NCBI GenBank assembly: GCA_907164885.2
Contig: OU015499.1
Coordinates: 164,757,629-164,821,628 of the forward strand
Direction: 5' to 3'
DNA: 64,000 nt
From: Dolomedes plantarius
Lineage: Eukaryota; Arthropoda; Arachnida; Araneae; Dolomedidae
Shown here: positions 1-10,850 of the stretch, piece after piece
How the letters are laid out: every line of letters begins with the position of its first letter
Numbering within the stretch: position 1 is the stretch's first letter
Made by a program: the position numbers and the translations under genes
Notes under the pieces: model-generated
The model's database searches: none
What the model was told of the DNA's origin: nothing
What the model saw: the letters and a program-made list of their open reading frames with translations, nothing else

Positions 1-420
1 CTGGAGAGGCACCCAGTGGCGAAGAGAGGGGACGCAAGGGGGTCTATCATGCCCCAGGCGCCACTCAGAGAGGGGCGCCAAATGGTCCTTTTTAACCAAT
101 TCTATATATTATATTATTATATGTTTTTCGAGGAAGGGGGCGGGAGGGGCACAAAAAAGGTATCGTGCCTCGGGCGCCAGTTATGCACGCTACGTCACTG
201 TAGGCACCTCAGAGCTTTAGATCCATATCCTTGATTTAAGAAGCTTACGTGAGGCTTAATTACTGTTCACAAAGTTAAGAATGAAATTGAGAATTAGTAA
301 CTTAAAAAAGAGAAATAAAATAAGTTAATAAAAAGAGAAATAAGACTGTAGATAAATTTAATGAAAGTGCATTACAGGAAAAACACTACGTAAAACAGGG
401 AAGTCCCAGAACCAAGTACA
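1..420. other. No gene recognised
   Basis: The first 230 bases are GC-richer than the rest and contain repeated GGGGCGCCA-like words; the remainder is AT-rich. The only open frame is short, low in complexity and has no recognisable domain. Confidence 0.5.
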
Positions 421-930
421 AATATCTCATTTTTTATAAAACTGCCTTTACAACCATCATTGCACTCAACGTATCATCATTGAGTCGGCTTCTGAGTTTA
501 TTAGCAAAGAGACCCATTACAGATAATGCTCATTCTGCTTCCACCGAAGTTGGTCGAATTGTTGTTAAAGAGATGAAAAGTGTATCTAGCATTTAAGGTC
601 GCCTTTTTGTTGCCCGAAACAACTCAATTTCTGTTCTTATGATATATGAACCAGATTTTGATTTTTTATGATTTTCATTATTAAGCCGTCTGCACACGGA
701 GCAACTCAAAAGAAACTGATAACTGACTCCAATCACAAACCAGCCCGTGATGAGTCGTAACCTACGTAATTGAATGGAGCAACGCACACGGCGCAACTGG
801 TTACAAACCCGTCAACACGTTGCTGAAAACGTCTGCGTTGTTTTGTGACCATTTTACCTACTAAAGGCAGAAAAAATATATTTCTAAAAAGCTATAAGGA
901 AAATATGGAATGAATATATATATATATATA
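421..930 (-). repeat. hAT-derived relic, copy 1 (uninterrupted)
   Basis: This stretch is nearly identical to sequence split between 35878-35986 and 40689-41100. Read on the minus strand, roughly 425-515 encodes NKLRSRLNDDTLSAMM, which resembles the C-terminal tail of hAT-superfamily transposases. The rest is non-coding and contains repeated words around GCACACGGAGCAAC and GCACACGGCGCAAC. It ends in a (TA)n run into which a Tc1-like element has inserted. Its main value is that it preserves the empty target site of the foldback element at 35987-40688. The hAT assignment is inferred from one short tail. Confidence 0.55.
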
Positions 931-1317
931 TACACTGCTCAAAAAAATTAGAGGAGCAAGCAAAGAAGTTAAGAAATCCGAGCGAGAAACACAAATTGGC
1001 ATAAAATGGATAGTACACGCATATCAATGCGCAATAAAGAAAAAAGACGTAAAAAAATTTGTAATTAAGATATAATTCTTTGCAAATATGGAAAAAACAT
1101 GAAAAGATGATTTAGGCAACAATTTGGTTACATGTAAACAATAAAAAAAAGTATTGTTTAGAAATGATGCAAGATTTTTAATACAGCGTGTGGTCTCCTC
1201 GAACATCTAAGACTGCTGCACACCTGTTTTCCATGGATGCGATGATGTTATCGATAAGACTTTCGGGAATACTGTTCCACTCCTCAAGAAGTGCAATCTC
1301 CAAGTCTCGGAGAGTAA

Positions 1318-3606
1318 GGCCCGTATGCCGATCAAACACTTACGAGAGCAAAGCTCTCGCAAAGCCCCTCCCTTCCGCAGAGGGGTCGCAATCGCGATGC
1401 AGATCAAACAACGAGACCTTTTTCTCTCGTAAATACGAACGTCACGTGATCAAAACTTGCGGCTAGTAGGGAGCTCTCGTAAGACTCGTCTTTTCTCTCG
1501 CAAAGCCGGAATAGTCATTCGCTTTGCGAAGGAGAAGGATGTTATCCCTTTCTTTAAGCAGGGAATGGATATTACAAGATACGGATAATCCACTTGAGAT
1601 GGAAGATGAAGTTTTTATTACAAAAATTTAGACTGTGCAAACATGAATTTATGTGTTTATTACATTTTTTCTACAACATCTTCAGCATTTATGAGCTCTA
1701 AAAGCTTTTTATTTCTGACTAACAACTATTTTTGTCTTCCATTATTTTAATTAATGTTTCTAAATTTTGATTAATTTTTAGCAGAATTCCTTGCCGGGAT
1801 GTTGTTTCGATTTCTTGCACCATAGTTTTTTGGGTTTGAAGAGCCTCAGCTTCAAATTTGCTGCTTCTCTTTTTCTTTTTAATGCTAGATGCTTCCTGCC
1901 ACGTACTGTTGAACTGTCTAGAAAATAATAAAAAATACATAGTAAATGAGATAGCACATGGAACAGAGCTATTATGTCATACATAAAAATCAACATATGT
2001 TATTTCATAGAAGTTATTGTCACAGATTATATAGTAAAACTGCAAATAATTATGAAGAATAGTTCTATGCAGGCATTTACATAAAACTATGTATGTTACG
2101 TAAAACATACAATTGTTTAATTTCTATAAAATATGGTACTAAAAAAATTTTAATTATCTCCAACAATTTCAGTCTGAAATTTATATTTTAAAACTTGTTA
2201 CAAAAATTTGATTTAAATTTATCAAAATCCAAATATTTGATGATTGAGCAATATGTCAAGACTTTGTTTCTGCTGTTTTAGTGGTAGTTACAATCTTAGG
2301 TATTGTAATTCACTTTGAATAACAACAACTTTCTGGGGGAGGGGGGGAATTAATTAGTATAAATAGCAAATAATTTTACTTTAAATTTATTTAAAATATT
2401 CAAATTTTCCAAAAGCATTATGAAACAAACATTCATTTTGTTAGTTACAATAGCTATTTTTTTCTCTGGGATTTTTCTTAGCTTTATGATTATTAAATAC
2501 ATAGTTGCATTTAACAATCACAAAGCTAAACATAATTCTGATATATGACTGAGCATTGGCAGTAATCTTTTGAAGCACAATTATTAAATTTATATTTGCT
2601 ATTTAAGTGTACAATGTCATGGTCTCAATCCCCACCCTCAAATATTAATAATGCGGTGATCTTTACCTGGTAACAAAGCCTCCTGCAACAAAATATTTTG
2701 ATCTTTGTTTAATGATTAACTAACAGCATTTTTAAAAATTTATAATAAGATTTATAAACAAAAATAGAAATATGATATTCTTGTACACAAATGCCAGAAA
2801 AGTCTAACAGAACATTTTTAGTACTTAATTGTCCCTTAAATAAGCATTACGACATTTTAAAATTTTGCTTTAATTAAATTTATTTATGATAAATATCTTG
2901 CAATGTAAAAATATGATATATTATAAATAGCATTGAAAATGATTAAAAGAAATTCTAATAAACAGGTAATTAAATACAAAATTAATAGTTTACTTACCAT
3001 CCATTTTTTTCTGTTTTAAAACAGCCTACAAGTAAAAAAATAATAATAAAATATTAGGATATTGCTAAAGTCAAATTACATTTTTTTCTTTTCAAATACA
3101 ACTGAAATTACTTACCAATGCAGATGAATAGAATGACTCATCAGTGATGCCTTCACTGCACTTTTTTCTCGATCTCCTCTACTGAAAAATTTGATGTCCT
3201 TTGAGACAATTTTATCTACAAAATGTAAAATAAACAGCCACGTTGATCGAAGTCAAAGCGCGGGTTTTTTCCTATACTGTATACTTTTTCTTGAACCCCA
3301 ACGCAAGGAAGCAATTAAAATGCCGTGTTTGAGGCAGTTCAGTCGGACGGTTTCGCTAAATTGACCGTCGAATCCCCCCCGCAGGTTAGGGTTCACGAGG
3401 GACCCCAGCTCCCGCAAAAGGGAGGAGAAAAAGGGCGTGGCTTGACCATATAAGGTTTCCTTACACATCTTGACGTCATCATTTGCGGAAGCGCAAATTG
3501 TTTGATCAGCATAGCTAAAAAGAGTGCTCACCCCCTACTCTCGCAACAACCCCCCGTTTGCGAAACGAGAGACACAAAGCTCCAGCGTTTGTTCTGCATA
3601 CGGGCC
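1318..3606 (-). mobile_element. PIF/Harbinger-like element inserted in the Tc1 relic
   Basis: The ends are inverted repeats of about 20 bp: GGCCCGTATGCCGATC on the left and GGCCCGTATGCAGAAC on the right, read inward. They are flanked on both sides by TAA (1315-1317 and 3607-3609), the 3-bp duplication typical of PIF/Harbinger. Removing the element and one TAA restores the transposase frame across the junction, which fixes the borders to the base. No PIF DDE transposase is visible inside. The interior holds exon-like segments on the minus strand. It may be a deletion derivative that keeps only the accessory Myb-like gene. Confidence 0.7.
1719..3215 (-). other. Exon-like segments, possible Myb/SANT-like accessory gene
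   Basis: Three minus-strand segments have consensus splice borders. They are 3116-3215 (acceptor TTGTAG, donor GTAAGT), a 28-base segment 2998-3025 (acceptor TTGTAG, donor GTAAGT) and about 1719-1917 (acceptor TTCTAG). The first can read SNFSVEEIEKK, which resembles the start of Myb/SANT-like domains. The last can read a charged, helical tail with SSIKKKKRSSKFEAEAL and LLKINQNLETLIKIMED. The three do not join cleanly in one frame, so the gene is either decayed or wrongly delimited. PIF/Harbinger elements usually carry such a second gene, which supports the reading but does not prove it. Confidence 0.35.
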
Positions 3607-4584
3607 TAAAAGGAGGCCTTGGTCTCGCAGCAATGCGTCGTCCGAGCATGTCCCAAACATACTCGATTGGATTCAGGTCAGGAGACACGCTGGCCATTCC
3701 ATACGCTGTATTGTTTCAGCTTCAAGCATGTTCTCCACAAGACGAGCGGTATGCGGTCTGGCATTATCATGCTGGAAAACAAAGGAATCTCCAATGGCTG
3801 CTGCGTAAGGTATGACACGAGGTCTCAGTATCTCGTCTGCATACCTTCGGGTCGTCAAAGTACCATTCCGAATAATATGCAGGTCCGTACGTCCACCTAT
3901 GCTGATTCCACCCCATACCATAAAACCAGCTCGTCTGTATTGTGACCTTTCACGAACGAATGTGGGGTTATTTCGAGTGCCCCTTTCCTTCCATACCAAA
4001 ACACGTCGGGTGTCACACTCCAGACTGAATCGGGACTCGAATGTAAACAGCACTTGGCTCCAATCATGTTGCTCCGAATCTCGATGTTCAGCAGCCCATC
4101 TTCTTCGGGCCGCACGGTGGCGTGAGGTCAACGGAATGCAGACCATTGGCCTGCGTGCATAGAGACCTCCCTGATGAAGCCTATTACGTACAGTTTGGCT
4201 AGACACCCTTCGTCCTGTTGCCAAGAGCAACTGTCTTTGCAGCTGAGTACCATTGTCTGTTCTGTTTCGACGAGCTGTTAACAGTATATACCGATCATCA
4301 GTTGCTGTAGTGGCGCGTGCCCTACCTTGCCCTGGCAGACGTGACCTGGTTGACAAAAGCACCTGCCTGAAAGTGAGTGTTAGAGTCACATAAAAGTTTG
4401 ACAGGCCGCAATTCGAGTACCCGTGCGTTAGAAGAATGCATATACAGTGATAACTTCTCTAAAAACGCCCAATTTTGTTTAGTACCAATTGAAGACTCCG
4501 TCAGAAATGTTATGCGAGAACCCCTTTTCGACGGACACTTTTCTTTCGGACTGATCGCCATTAGAGAAGTTGCACTACGTATGT

Positions 4585-4850
4585 CTATACTGTTTTTCGG
4601 ACCATAAGACGCGGTAGACAATAAAACGAACCTCAAATTTATGGAATGATTTTTAGAAAGGAATATTTTGTAAGGTACATAAAGTTATTTTCAATTTCTT
4701 ATTTAATAAAGATAAAAAAATATATCTAATAAATAATAAAATATTGATTTTAATTTAATATTTCCTTCGGACCACAAGACACATCTCAGTTTTACGTCCA
4801 TAAATTTATGCAAAAAGGTACTTCTTATGGTCCGAACAATACGGTATATT
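4585..4850. repeat. MITE-like palindromic segment (block A)
   Basis: The segment begins near TTTTTCGGACCATAAGAC and ends near CTTATGGTCCGAACAATACGG, so the two ends are imperfect inverted repeats. Counterparts occur at about 51577-51847 and 59727-59993. In block B the region is deleted. It may be an old MITE carried along by the block duplications. No target duplication could be defined. Confidence 0.4.
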
Positions 4851-4926
4851 GAGGTGAAATCGTGGTGTCGAGTGGTGTTCTCCGTTATTTCACTCAAACA
4901 AAGATGCGGATGTCATACGAAAGACG

Positions 4927-4932
4927 TTTATT
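4927..4932 (-). promoter_or_regulatory. Conserved polyadenylation signal AATAAA (block A)
   Basis: TTTATT on the plus strand reads AATAAA on the gene strand, about 380 bases past the stop codon. The hexamer and its flank (TTCAACTTGACACACAA) are conserved in all four blocks, at 43338, 51915 and 60063. This supports use as the mRNA 3' end. Confidence 0.5.
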
Positions 4933-5310
4933 CAACTTGACACACAAGACGTACACAAAAATATATTATTAAAAAAATTTACATTCAGATGCAGATCTAT
5001 GGTAGCCTAGCCTACTCGCTACAGAGTATTTCAGTCTCACGGAGGATCTCCACAGAAAGCCGTCGCAACGTCTCCAGCCTAACTCGCTGAACGTGCTAAC
5101 TCTGGCCCTTTCAAAATCTCAACTGACCCTATCGCTTGCCTTGAAGTGAAAAAACTTTAGGGGGTCGCACCTGTGTCTCTGGAATTTTCACCTAGACCAC
5201 CCACCGTGATGACCTGCAATCACTGCTTGGGGGCACTTTCACGAATCAAAAAGAAGTCAGTGGCAGCCGCTTTTTCACAATTGTTCTATGTGGATAGCCT
5301 CTGTTGCTCA

Positions 5311-6672
5311 TCACTCTTTCTGCACCGTAGTATCAGACGAAAGGCACGCGGAGGGTGTTTCTCCCCTTTGGATGTCCATGTGCTTATTCTTCTCGCTCAC
5401 GTTTCGGGAAAATGGCATCTCCGTATGCTTGGAGAGGTGCTTCTTGTAAGTGGGCAGGTGGGAAAATGCTTTCGTGCATATCTCGCAGACGAAAGGTTTC
5501 TCTCCGGTGTGAGTGCGCATGTGTATCTTAAGTTTGTCATCCCGGGTGAACCCTCTCTGGCAGACATCACAGACGAAAGGTTTTTCTCCCGTGTGGGTGC
5601 GCATGTGTATCTTCAGTTTCTCATGCAGGGCGAACCCTCTCTGGCAGACATCACAGACGAAAGGTTTCTCTCCCGTGTGGATGCGCAAGTGTTTCTTGAG
5701 GTTCACATGCTGGGCGAACCTTCTCTGGCAGACATCGCAGACGAAACGTTTCTCTCCGGTGTGGGTGCGCAAGTGTATCTTCAGGTAATCATGCCGGGCA
5801 AACCCTCTCTGGCAGACATCGCAGACGAAAGGTTTCTCTCTCGTGTGGGTGCGCAAGTGTTCCTTCAGGTACTCATCCCGGGTGAACCCTCTCTGGCAGA
5901 CATCGCAGACGAAAGGTTTCTCTCCCGTGTGGGTCCGCAAGTGGGCCGTCAGTTTCCCATGCTGGGCGAACCTTCTCTGGCAGACACCGCAGACGAAACG
6001 CTTCTCTCCGGTGTGGGTGCGCAAGTGTACCTTCAGATACACATGCCGGGCGAATCTTCTCTGGCAGATATCGCAGACGAAAGGTTTCTCTCCCGTGTGG
6101 GTGCGCAAGTGTTCCTTCAGGTACTCACGCCGGCCGTACCCTTTCTGGCAGACATCGCAGACGAAAGGTTTCTCTCCCGTGTGGGTGCGCAAGTGTTCCA
6201 TCAGGTACACATGCTGGGTGAACCCTTTCTGGCAGACATGGCAGACGAAATTTTTCTCTCCCGTGTGGGTGCGTATGTGTAACTTCAGTTTCTCATGCCG
6301 GTCGAACCCTCTCTGGCAGACGCCGCAGACGAGAGGTTTTTCTCCTGTGTGAGTGCGGATGTGTCTGTTCAGAGCACTCTTTACAGAAAACCCTTTATTG
6401 CAAAAATTGCACAAAAAGGGCTTTTCTTCTGTATATTCGTGGGCAAGACTGTTTAGATGAATTGATTGAGTGGAGAGGTTTCCGCACTCGGAAACTTTCT
6501 CTACGTGCTGAGAGATGAGGTGTTCTTCAGTGGCGTCAGTTCCATGTGAAACGCACGAATCACCGAGAGTAAATCTTTCTTCGGATTCGTCGGGGTGGTG
6601 CTCGTTCAAAGAATGACTCGCGCCTGAAAATTTTTTTTCGTCGGAATCGTGAAACGCTAGTTGACCTTCCAT
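5311..6672 (-). CDS. C2H2 zinc-finger protein, 12 fingers (intact copy)
   Basis: This is a 453-residue single-exon frame. The first Met is at 6672, and an in-frame TAA 15 bases upstream excludes a longer frame without splicing. Residues 1 to about 85 form an acidic, Ser/His-rich region with no KRAB, ZAD or BTB domain that I recognise. Twelve tandem C2H2 fingers follow, joined by [12 protein letters not shown] linkers, which is the arrangement of sequence-specific DNA-binding proteins. A degenerate thirteenth unit ([14 protein letters not shown]) has lost its Cys pair. The helix positions that contact bases (-1, 2, 3, 6) differ between fingers, for example R-E-Y-E, Q-V-N-K and L-E-K-I, while the scaffold is nearly constant. 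The product is inferred to be a nuclear DNA-binding regulator with unknown targets. It is the only fully open copy of the family here. Confidence 0.9.
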   Translation of the reverse strand: MEGQLAFHDSDEKKFSGASHSLNEHHPDESEERFTLGDSCVSHGTDATEEHLISQHVEKVSECGNLSTQSIHLNSLAHEYTEEKPFLCNFCNKGFSVKSALNRHIRTHTGEKPLVCGVCQRGFDRHEKLKLHIRTHTGEKNFVCHVCQKGFTQHVYLMEHLRTHTGEKPFVCDVCQKGYGRREYLKEHLRTHTGEKPFVCDICQRRFARHVYLKVHLRTHTGEKRFVCGVCQRRFAQHGKLTAHLRTHTGEKPFVCDVCQRGFTRDEYLKEHLRTHTREKPFVCDVCQRGFARHDYLKIHLRTHTGEKRFVCDVCQRRFAQHVNLKKHLRIHTGEKPFVCDVCQRGFALHEKLKIHMRTHTGEKPFVCDVCQRGFTRDDKLKIHMRTHTGEKPFVCEICTKAFSHLPTYKKHLSKHTEMPFSRNVSEKNKHMDIQRGETPSACLSSDTTVQKE

Positions 6673-7455
6673 GACCAAATGGGAAAGTTAAGGGACATAA
6701 AACACGAATACGGTGACGTACCCTAGTCCAATTTAATTATGTTTATTACCATAATTCTGATTAGTATACATTTCGAAACACGATGCTTGAAGCGAAAGAT
6801 AGATGCAAAAGATTTATTTCCTGAGATCAGAATCTCATATCAATAGTCAGTTCAGAAAGGTAAGTCAAAATGAAATCTTTCGGCCACGAAGGTCAGTGAT
6901 TCATGTCAAACATTATTTATCTGGACCATTTCATTGAAAAAATAATTCACTAATGCAGTTAAGTATATTGTTTACATAACCTTAAAGTCTCGTTTTATAT
7001 CAGAATGAATAAGTATTGTCCATGGACTTAAATTATAGGAATCTAGAGATATTTGAAATATGACTAAACAATAGATACAAGCTGGGGGAAAAAAAGAGTT
7101 GGCTAATTCCCATGAGCCATCGAGACGTTCTTATCACCAACAAGAATTCTCACAGATCCTGCACGGTGCTGAAACTGCAGTATTCACTCTCATTTTGGGG
7201 ACTTGACTTTCACAACCCACGTTATTCGTTTAGAATGCGTAAAGATTTCTGCGTATGCACATCTACCGACAGGGGGTACTGACACCTGCAACGATATAGA
7301 AAAATAAAAGTAATGAGATATTTATGTCTTTAAATCCTACAATAAATTATGCTCTCAGAAACAACGTTACGCAGCACATATAGAGATTGCTATAATTTCC
7401 ACGACTGCCACCGTACAATTTTTTTGGACATACGTCACACATCAGCTGGGTGTGA

Positions 7456-7973
7456 ACCGTCTTTTCTCCAATTTGAAATCAAAAGAGATTGCCACCACGC
7501 ACCGAAACTTTGGTATAGATGCAGGAAAGAAATTAACAATCATCCAATTCATGGTCATCTCCCAGAAATTTACAGTCGTGCTGTTTCTCAATTCGACATT
7601 CCTTGAAGGCGTAAATCCGATGCGGCGCCTTGTCATATGAATGAATGAATTTTCTGTTTGCCTTCGCGATATATTGAGACTCGTAATAACGACCGTAGAG
7701 TAGCGCAAAAGAGATCCCCAGAAATACAGTGGTTACAAGTTTGACTCAGTAGGATCCAATTAGAAATGAGCCATTCACGATCGATTCACTCCACTTTTTG
7801 AAAATTTTAGAGTGAAAGCACTTGAATGACTCCTAAATTTTTAAATTCATAATAAATTTCCCTAATGGTAAGGATGAACAACACTCAATAAATAAAAATT
7901 TTGGGCCATCGAATAATAAGTAATTTATTTCAGAAGCCAGTCTAATTAACTTCTATATAAACTAACTCCAATA
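7456..7973. other. No gene recognised
   Basis: AT-rich sequence between block A and the next transposon. Short open frames overlap on both strands and none has a recognisable domain. Confidence 0.4.
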
Positions 7974-8942
7974 TCTATAGTAATAAAGTAACATTGGGGT
8001 TTGTCGAGATCACGTGACCGTAAAGCGAAAGCGTCGGTCTCATCCTTCAAAAAAATGGCCGACAAATACAGGAATCGGTTTATTTTTTTTTCTCATGAAA
8101 GTACATAAATGTTACATATTTGGAAAGAGTTTCGAAAACTGATAATTTTTTCTGCGTACACTTATTCTGTTATTTCATTAGTTTTAGAGATATTTGGATT
8201 CTAATGAAGCGTCATCCCTCTGAGAAATCAAATCATATATATCAGGGGTTTCCAACTTACAAGTGTCCAAGGGCCGCAATCGAAAACACCTGTCTAGTGG
8301 CGGGCCGCAATTTAATCAGGACCATACCCAGGACATTTTTTCTTGAGGGAGGGGGATTTGGAGAATTTGTGTATAGTATGTACTATGAAATTTTTAAAAA
8401 TTCGAGGATGAACCTCCAACAACGACCTTGATTATAACTGGCCAACTTTCGTTAAATTACACAGACACACACAAAAAAAGTCAAATAAGAAGTGTGTATT
8501 TAAATAAGAAGTGGGGTGGGGTATGAAATAGAACATGAATGGACACCCTACTATTCATGGAATTCGAGGAACATCAATGTTTTTTGTAAATGAACAGCAT
8601 TTGAAAACGATAAAGATTTTTACAAAAACATTTTTCGTTAACTAAGAATATCTAAATTGATGCTGCAAATTATTTTCCTAGAAGTCTTGGCGGGCCGCAA
8701 AAAAAGGCACCGCGGGCCGCATGCGGCCCCCGGGCCGCCAGTTGGAAACCCCTGATATATATCCAGTATGTGCAGTGGTGCAGCCATCTGTCGGCAGCGA
8801 CGGAAATGAAAATTGACTTGAATTTAACTCATTTGTAGGCCTTTTTTTTCTTTTGTGGGACCCGAAGTACATAAATATGTTACACGGATGGCTTGAGCGT
8901 AGCTAGGCGAAACCCGAGCCTAGCCAGGAGAAGCCCGGCTAG
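7974..8942 (+). mobile_element. Helitron-like element (family Hel-5)
   Basis: It starts with TCTATAGTAATAAAG after an A and ends with GCCCGGCTAG before a T. This matches the Helitron rules of 5'-TC, 3'-CTRR and insertion between A and T. GC-rich short repeats (GAGCCTAGCC, GCCCGGCTAG) precede the 3' end, though the hairpin is weak. The segment 8085-8215 is similar to 22960-23085, a second, 5'-end copy. It has no coding capacity. A hAT-type MITE is nested at 8243-8754. Confidence 0.5.
8243..8754. mobile_element. hAT-type MITE with 8-bp target duplication
   Basis: The inverted ends CAGGGGTTTCCAACT and AGTTGGAAACCCCTG are perfect over 15 bases. ATATATAT flanks both sides (8235-8242 and 8755-8762), fitting the 8-bp duplication of hAT elements. 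GGGCCGC-rich words lie inside both ends. There is no transposase frame. The duplication is in TA-repeat sequence, so its length is suggestive rather than decisive. Confidence 0.65.
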
Positions 8943-8970
8943 TAACTCCTAATATATATATATAGATTAT

Positions 8971-9665
8971 TCTTATAGTGTATGGGGGGCACTGAGAGAG
9001 ATTTTTGAAAAATTCTTCTTAGATTTTTTTAAATTAAATTTTTAAACTGTTTTTGTAATATTCTTTAAAGTTAGCATTTAAAATAATAATCCGAGGGTTA
9101 TGAAATTTATATCGCGAGAAAGATCGTAAAATTTCCTTTAACATGAAATCTTTTCCGAATCTTTATCTCCATTTTCTGATTTTTGGTGAATTTTTAAAAT
9201 TCAATTTATTAAATGCTGATCACGTGGTTTCTTTTATTTTAATTTTGCGTCACGTGCATAACAACGATATAGACAAAAAAAAAATTTTTTTTGTTGCTAA
9301 TGAGGCAGACGAATGGACATTATCCAAAAAAATATTAAAATACAGTAAAAGAAATGTTCCTCAAACTGTACTAAATTCTTTAGTATGTTTTATCAGATTT
9401 AATTTGAATATTTTCTTCTACATTATTTTGTCTATAAAAATATCCGCTACGATTTCTTTATAAATATACTTTTACGTTTTTTTTTACATCAATTGCATAC
9501 ATTGATCTTTGTATTTATTATAAATATATTTATACATATTTTTGGCATCAATTGCATACATCGATCGTTGTATTTATTATAAATATATATAGGCATCAAT
9601 TGCATACATTGACCGTTGCATTTAATTTGAAAGTACTCCGTAGCGCAGTACGGGTTTTCAGCTAG
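8971..9665 (+). mobile_element. Non-autonomous Helitron, family Hel-1 copy a (5'-truncated)
   Basis: It ends in GGGTTTTCAGCTAG followed by T, after the family's CG-rich hairpin region (CTCCGTAGCGCAGTACGGG). The interior matches the other Hel-1 copies, including AAATGGAGATAAAG-type words in reverse and a CACGTGATCAGC-type box. The 5' TCTATATATA end is lost. Confidence 0.65.
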
Positions 9666-10340
9666 TGTCTAAATAAATCATGTTAAGTTTAAAATGCAAT
9701 TGTCGTCAAGTCGTTTTTTTTCTTGTCTCTTGAATTTAAGTGTTATTTTTCAGCTTCCCTCGGGTTATTTCTATTTCAGCATCAGGTTTAATTTCCATTT
9801 TTGCAGATGTTGCTTTTACATTTATTTTTAGGTCATCTCCTTTGAAGGGAAGAAGTTTTCGTTAATTTTCTTTAATTTAATTTAATTTCATCGTATTAAC
9901 AATACAATTTTGAGTTATAACACTACAAATTCGGAGATATGACAAAATAAAAAGACATAACAGAAGTTGCGGTATAAAGAAAGATTGAGCTAAAAGCAAA
10001 TAACAAAAAGAAGAAAAATGAAAATATCAGAGTAAAAAAGAAAGTGAACGAAGAGATAGGGACGACAAAAGAGGACATGTTCTCTTTAGAAGAGTTATCC
10101 TGGCAACACGATACACAGCAAAGTTTTAGCACTAATAGACACCAGTTTTGTAATTTTAATGAAGCATTATATATAAAGTTCATTCACTCTCTTTGATTTC
10201 TTAATAAGACAAAATGAGTTAAAAATCATTGCATAAATGAGAGGACAGTTAAAACCTGATACAAAAATTAAACAAATAAAACGTATAAAACCAACAACTA
10301 CATGAGATTTTAAAGGATTTAATCAGCACAATTGATTTCA
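9666..10340. other. No gene recognised
   Basis: AT-rich, T-rich sequence. One open frame on the minus strand (9923-10183) is composed of Phe/Ser-rich low-complexity sequence and is not supported as a gene. Confidence 0.4.
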
Positions 10341-10356
10341 ATAGGATCATGTTACT

Positions 10357-10497
<141 letters not shown>

Positions 10498-10504
10498 GCA
10501 TAAC

Positions 10505-10850
10505 TTTAACAACTGCTTTCATATCAGAATGAATAAGCATTGTTTATGGACCTATATTACAGGAATCTAGAGTTATCTGAAATATGATCAGACAATAGAT
10601 GCAAACTTAAGTTCTGCGAAGTGCTTTTCTGGGCGTTAAGATAAAAACGAAATTTTCAGCAGCACATCTACCGACAGGGAGTACTGAGGCCTGCAACGAC
10701 ATAAACAAAATAAAAGTAACGAGTATTTTTGTTTTTGCATCCTTCAAAACACTATACTCTCACATACAAAAATACACGCAACAAATAGAGTCTTTCGGAC
10801 ATACCTCACACATCAGCAAGGTGTTTCTGTAGAACTCATTGGCAAGTAAA
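10505..10850 (-). repeat. Fragment of a zinc-finger duplication block, without fingers
   Basis: It matches the upstream flank of the zinc-finger copies, aligning with about 54350-54890 and 6990-7450. Shared words include TATCAGAATGAATAAG, CATCTACCGACAGGG and CATCAGCAAGGTGTTTCTG. No finger sequence accompanies it. It is either a partial fifth duplication or the remains of a deleted copy. Confidence 0.65.

Larger units (their letters stand above)
933..4345 (-). mobile_element. Tc1-like transposon relic, 5'-truncated, split by a second transposon
   Basis: The low-coordinate end has a Tc1-type terminus (CACTGCTCAAAAAAATTAG) at 933, directly after a TA dinucleotide. Coding sequence for the transposase C-terminus lies at 1177-1314. 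The central and N-terminal coding parts lie at 3610-4345. Between them is a 2.29 kb element (1318-3606) flanked by TAA. With that element and one TAA removed, the reading frame runs straight through. The other terminal repeat is missing: at about 4345 the element is cut off against zinc-finger block A, in the middle of the DNA-binding region. Confidence 0.75.
1177..4345 (-). pseudogene. Tc1-like DDE transposase, broken
   Basis: Minus-strand fragments read in order. A helix-turn-helix end (TVRNRLHQGGLYARRP) near 4160-4190 is followed by a DDE_3 core with MVWGGISIGGR, then QHDNARPHTAR carrying the second catalytic Asp, then SPDLNPIEYVWD carrying the Glu. After the inserted element, LRDLEIALLEEW and the tail DVRGDHTLY follow. 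The first catalytic motif reads FTFESRF where relatives have an Asp before the Glu, so the first catalytic residue is lost. A frameshift lies near 3685, between WPA and SPDLNP. The N-terminal paired-like domain is missing. The gene encoded a cut-and-paste transposase that acted on its own terminal repeats. It is inactive. Confidence 0.8.
4350..7455 (-). repeat. Zinc-finger duplication block A
   Basis: This block shares its whole layout with 43175-44962, 51345-54890 and 59465-61868. The common order is: a non-coding stretch starting near ACAAAAGCACCTGCCTG, a palindromic segment around CGGACCATAAGAC, a conserved AATAAA on the minus strand, a C2H2 gene, and the upstream flank. The upstream flank around 7030-7140 matches 61750-61868, and 7150-7455 matches 54500-54890. 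The block is abutted by the Tc1-like relic on its low side. Confidence 0.85.

Noticed and set aside
1335..1510. Inverted words such as CGAGAGCAAAGCTCTCG suggesting a separate palindromic element
   Set aside because: They are better explained as the sub-terminal region of the PIF/Harbinger-like element at 1318-3606.
5173..6282. Long plus-strand open frame with repeated [18 protein letters not shown]
   Set aside because: It is the antisense shadow of the C2H2 finger array on the minus strand; the same pattern appears opposite every copy.
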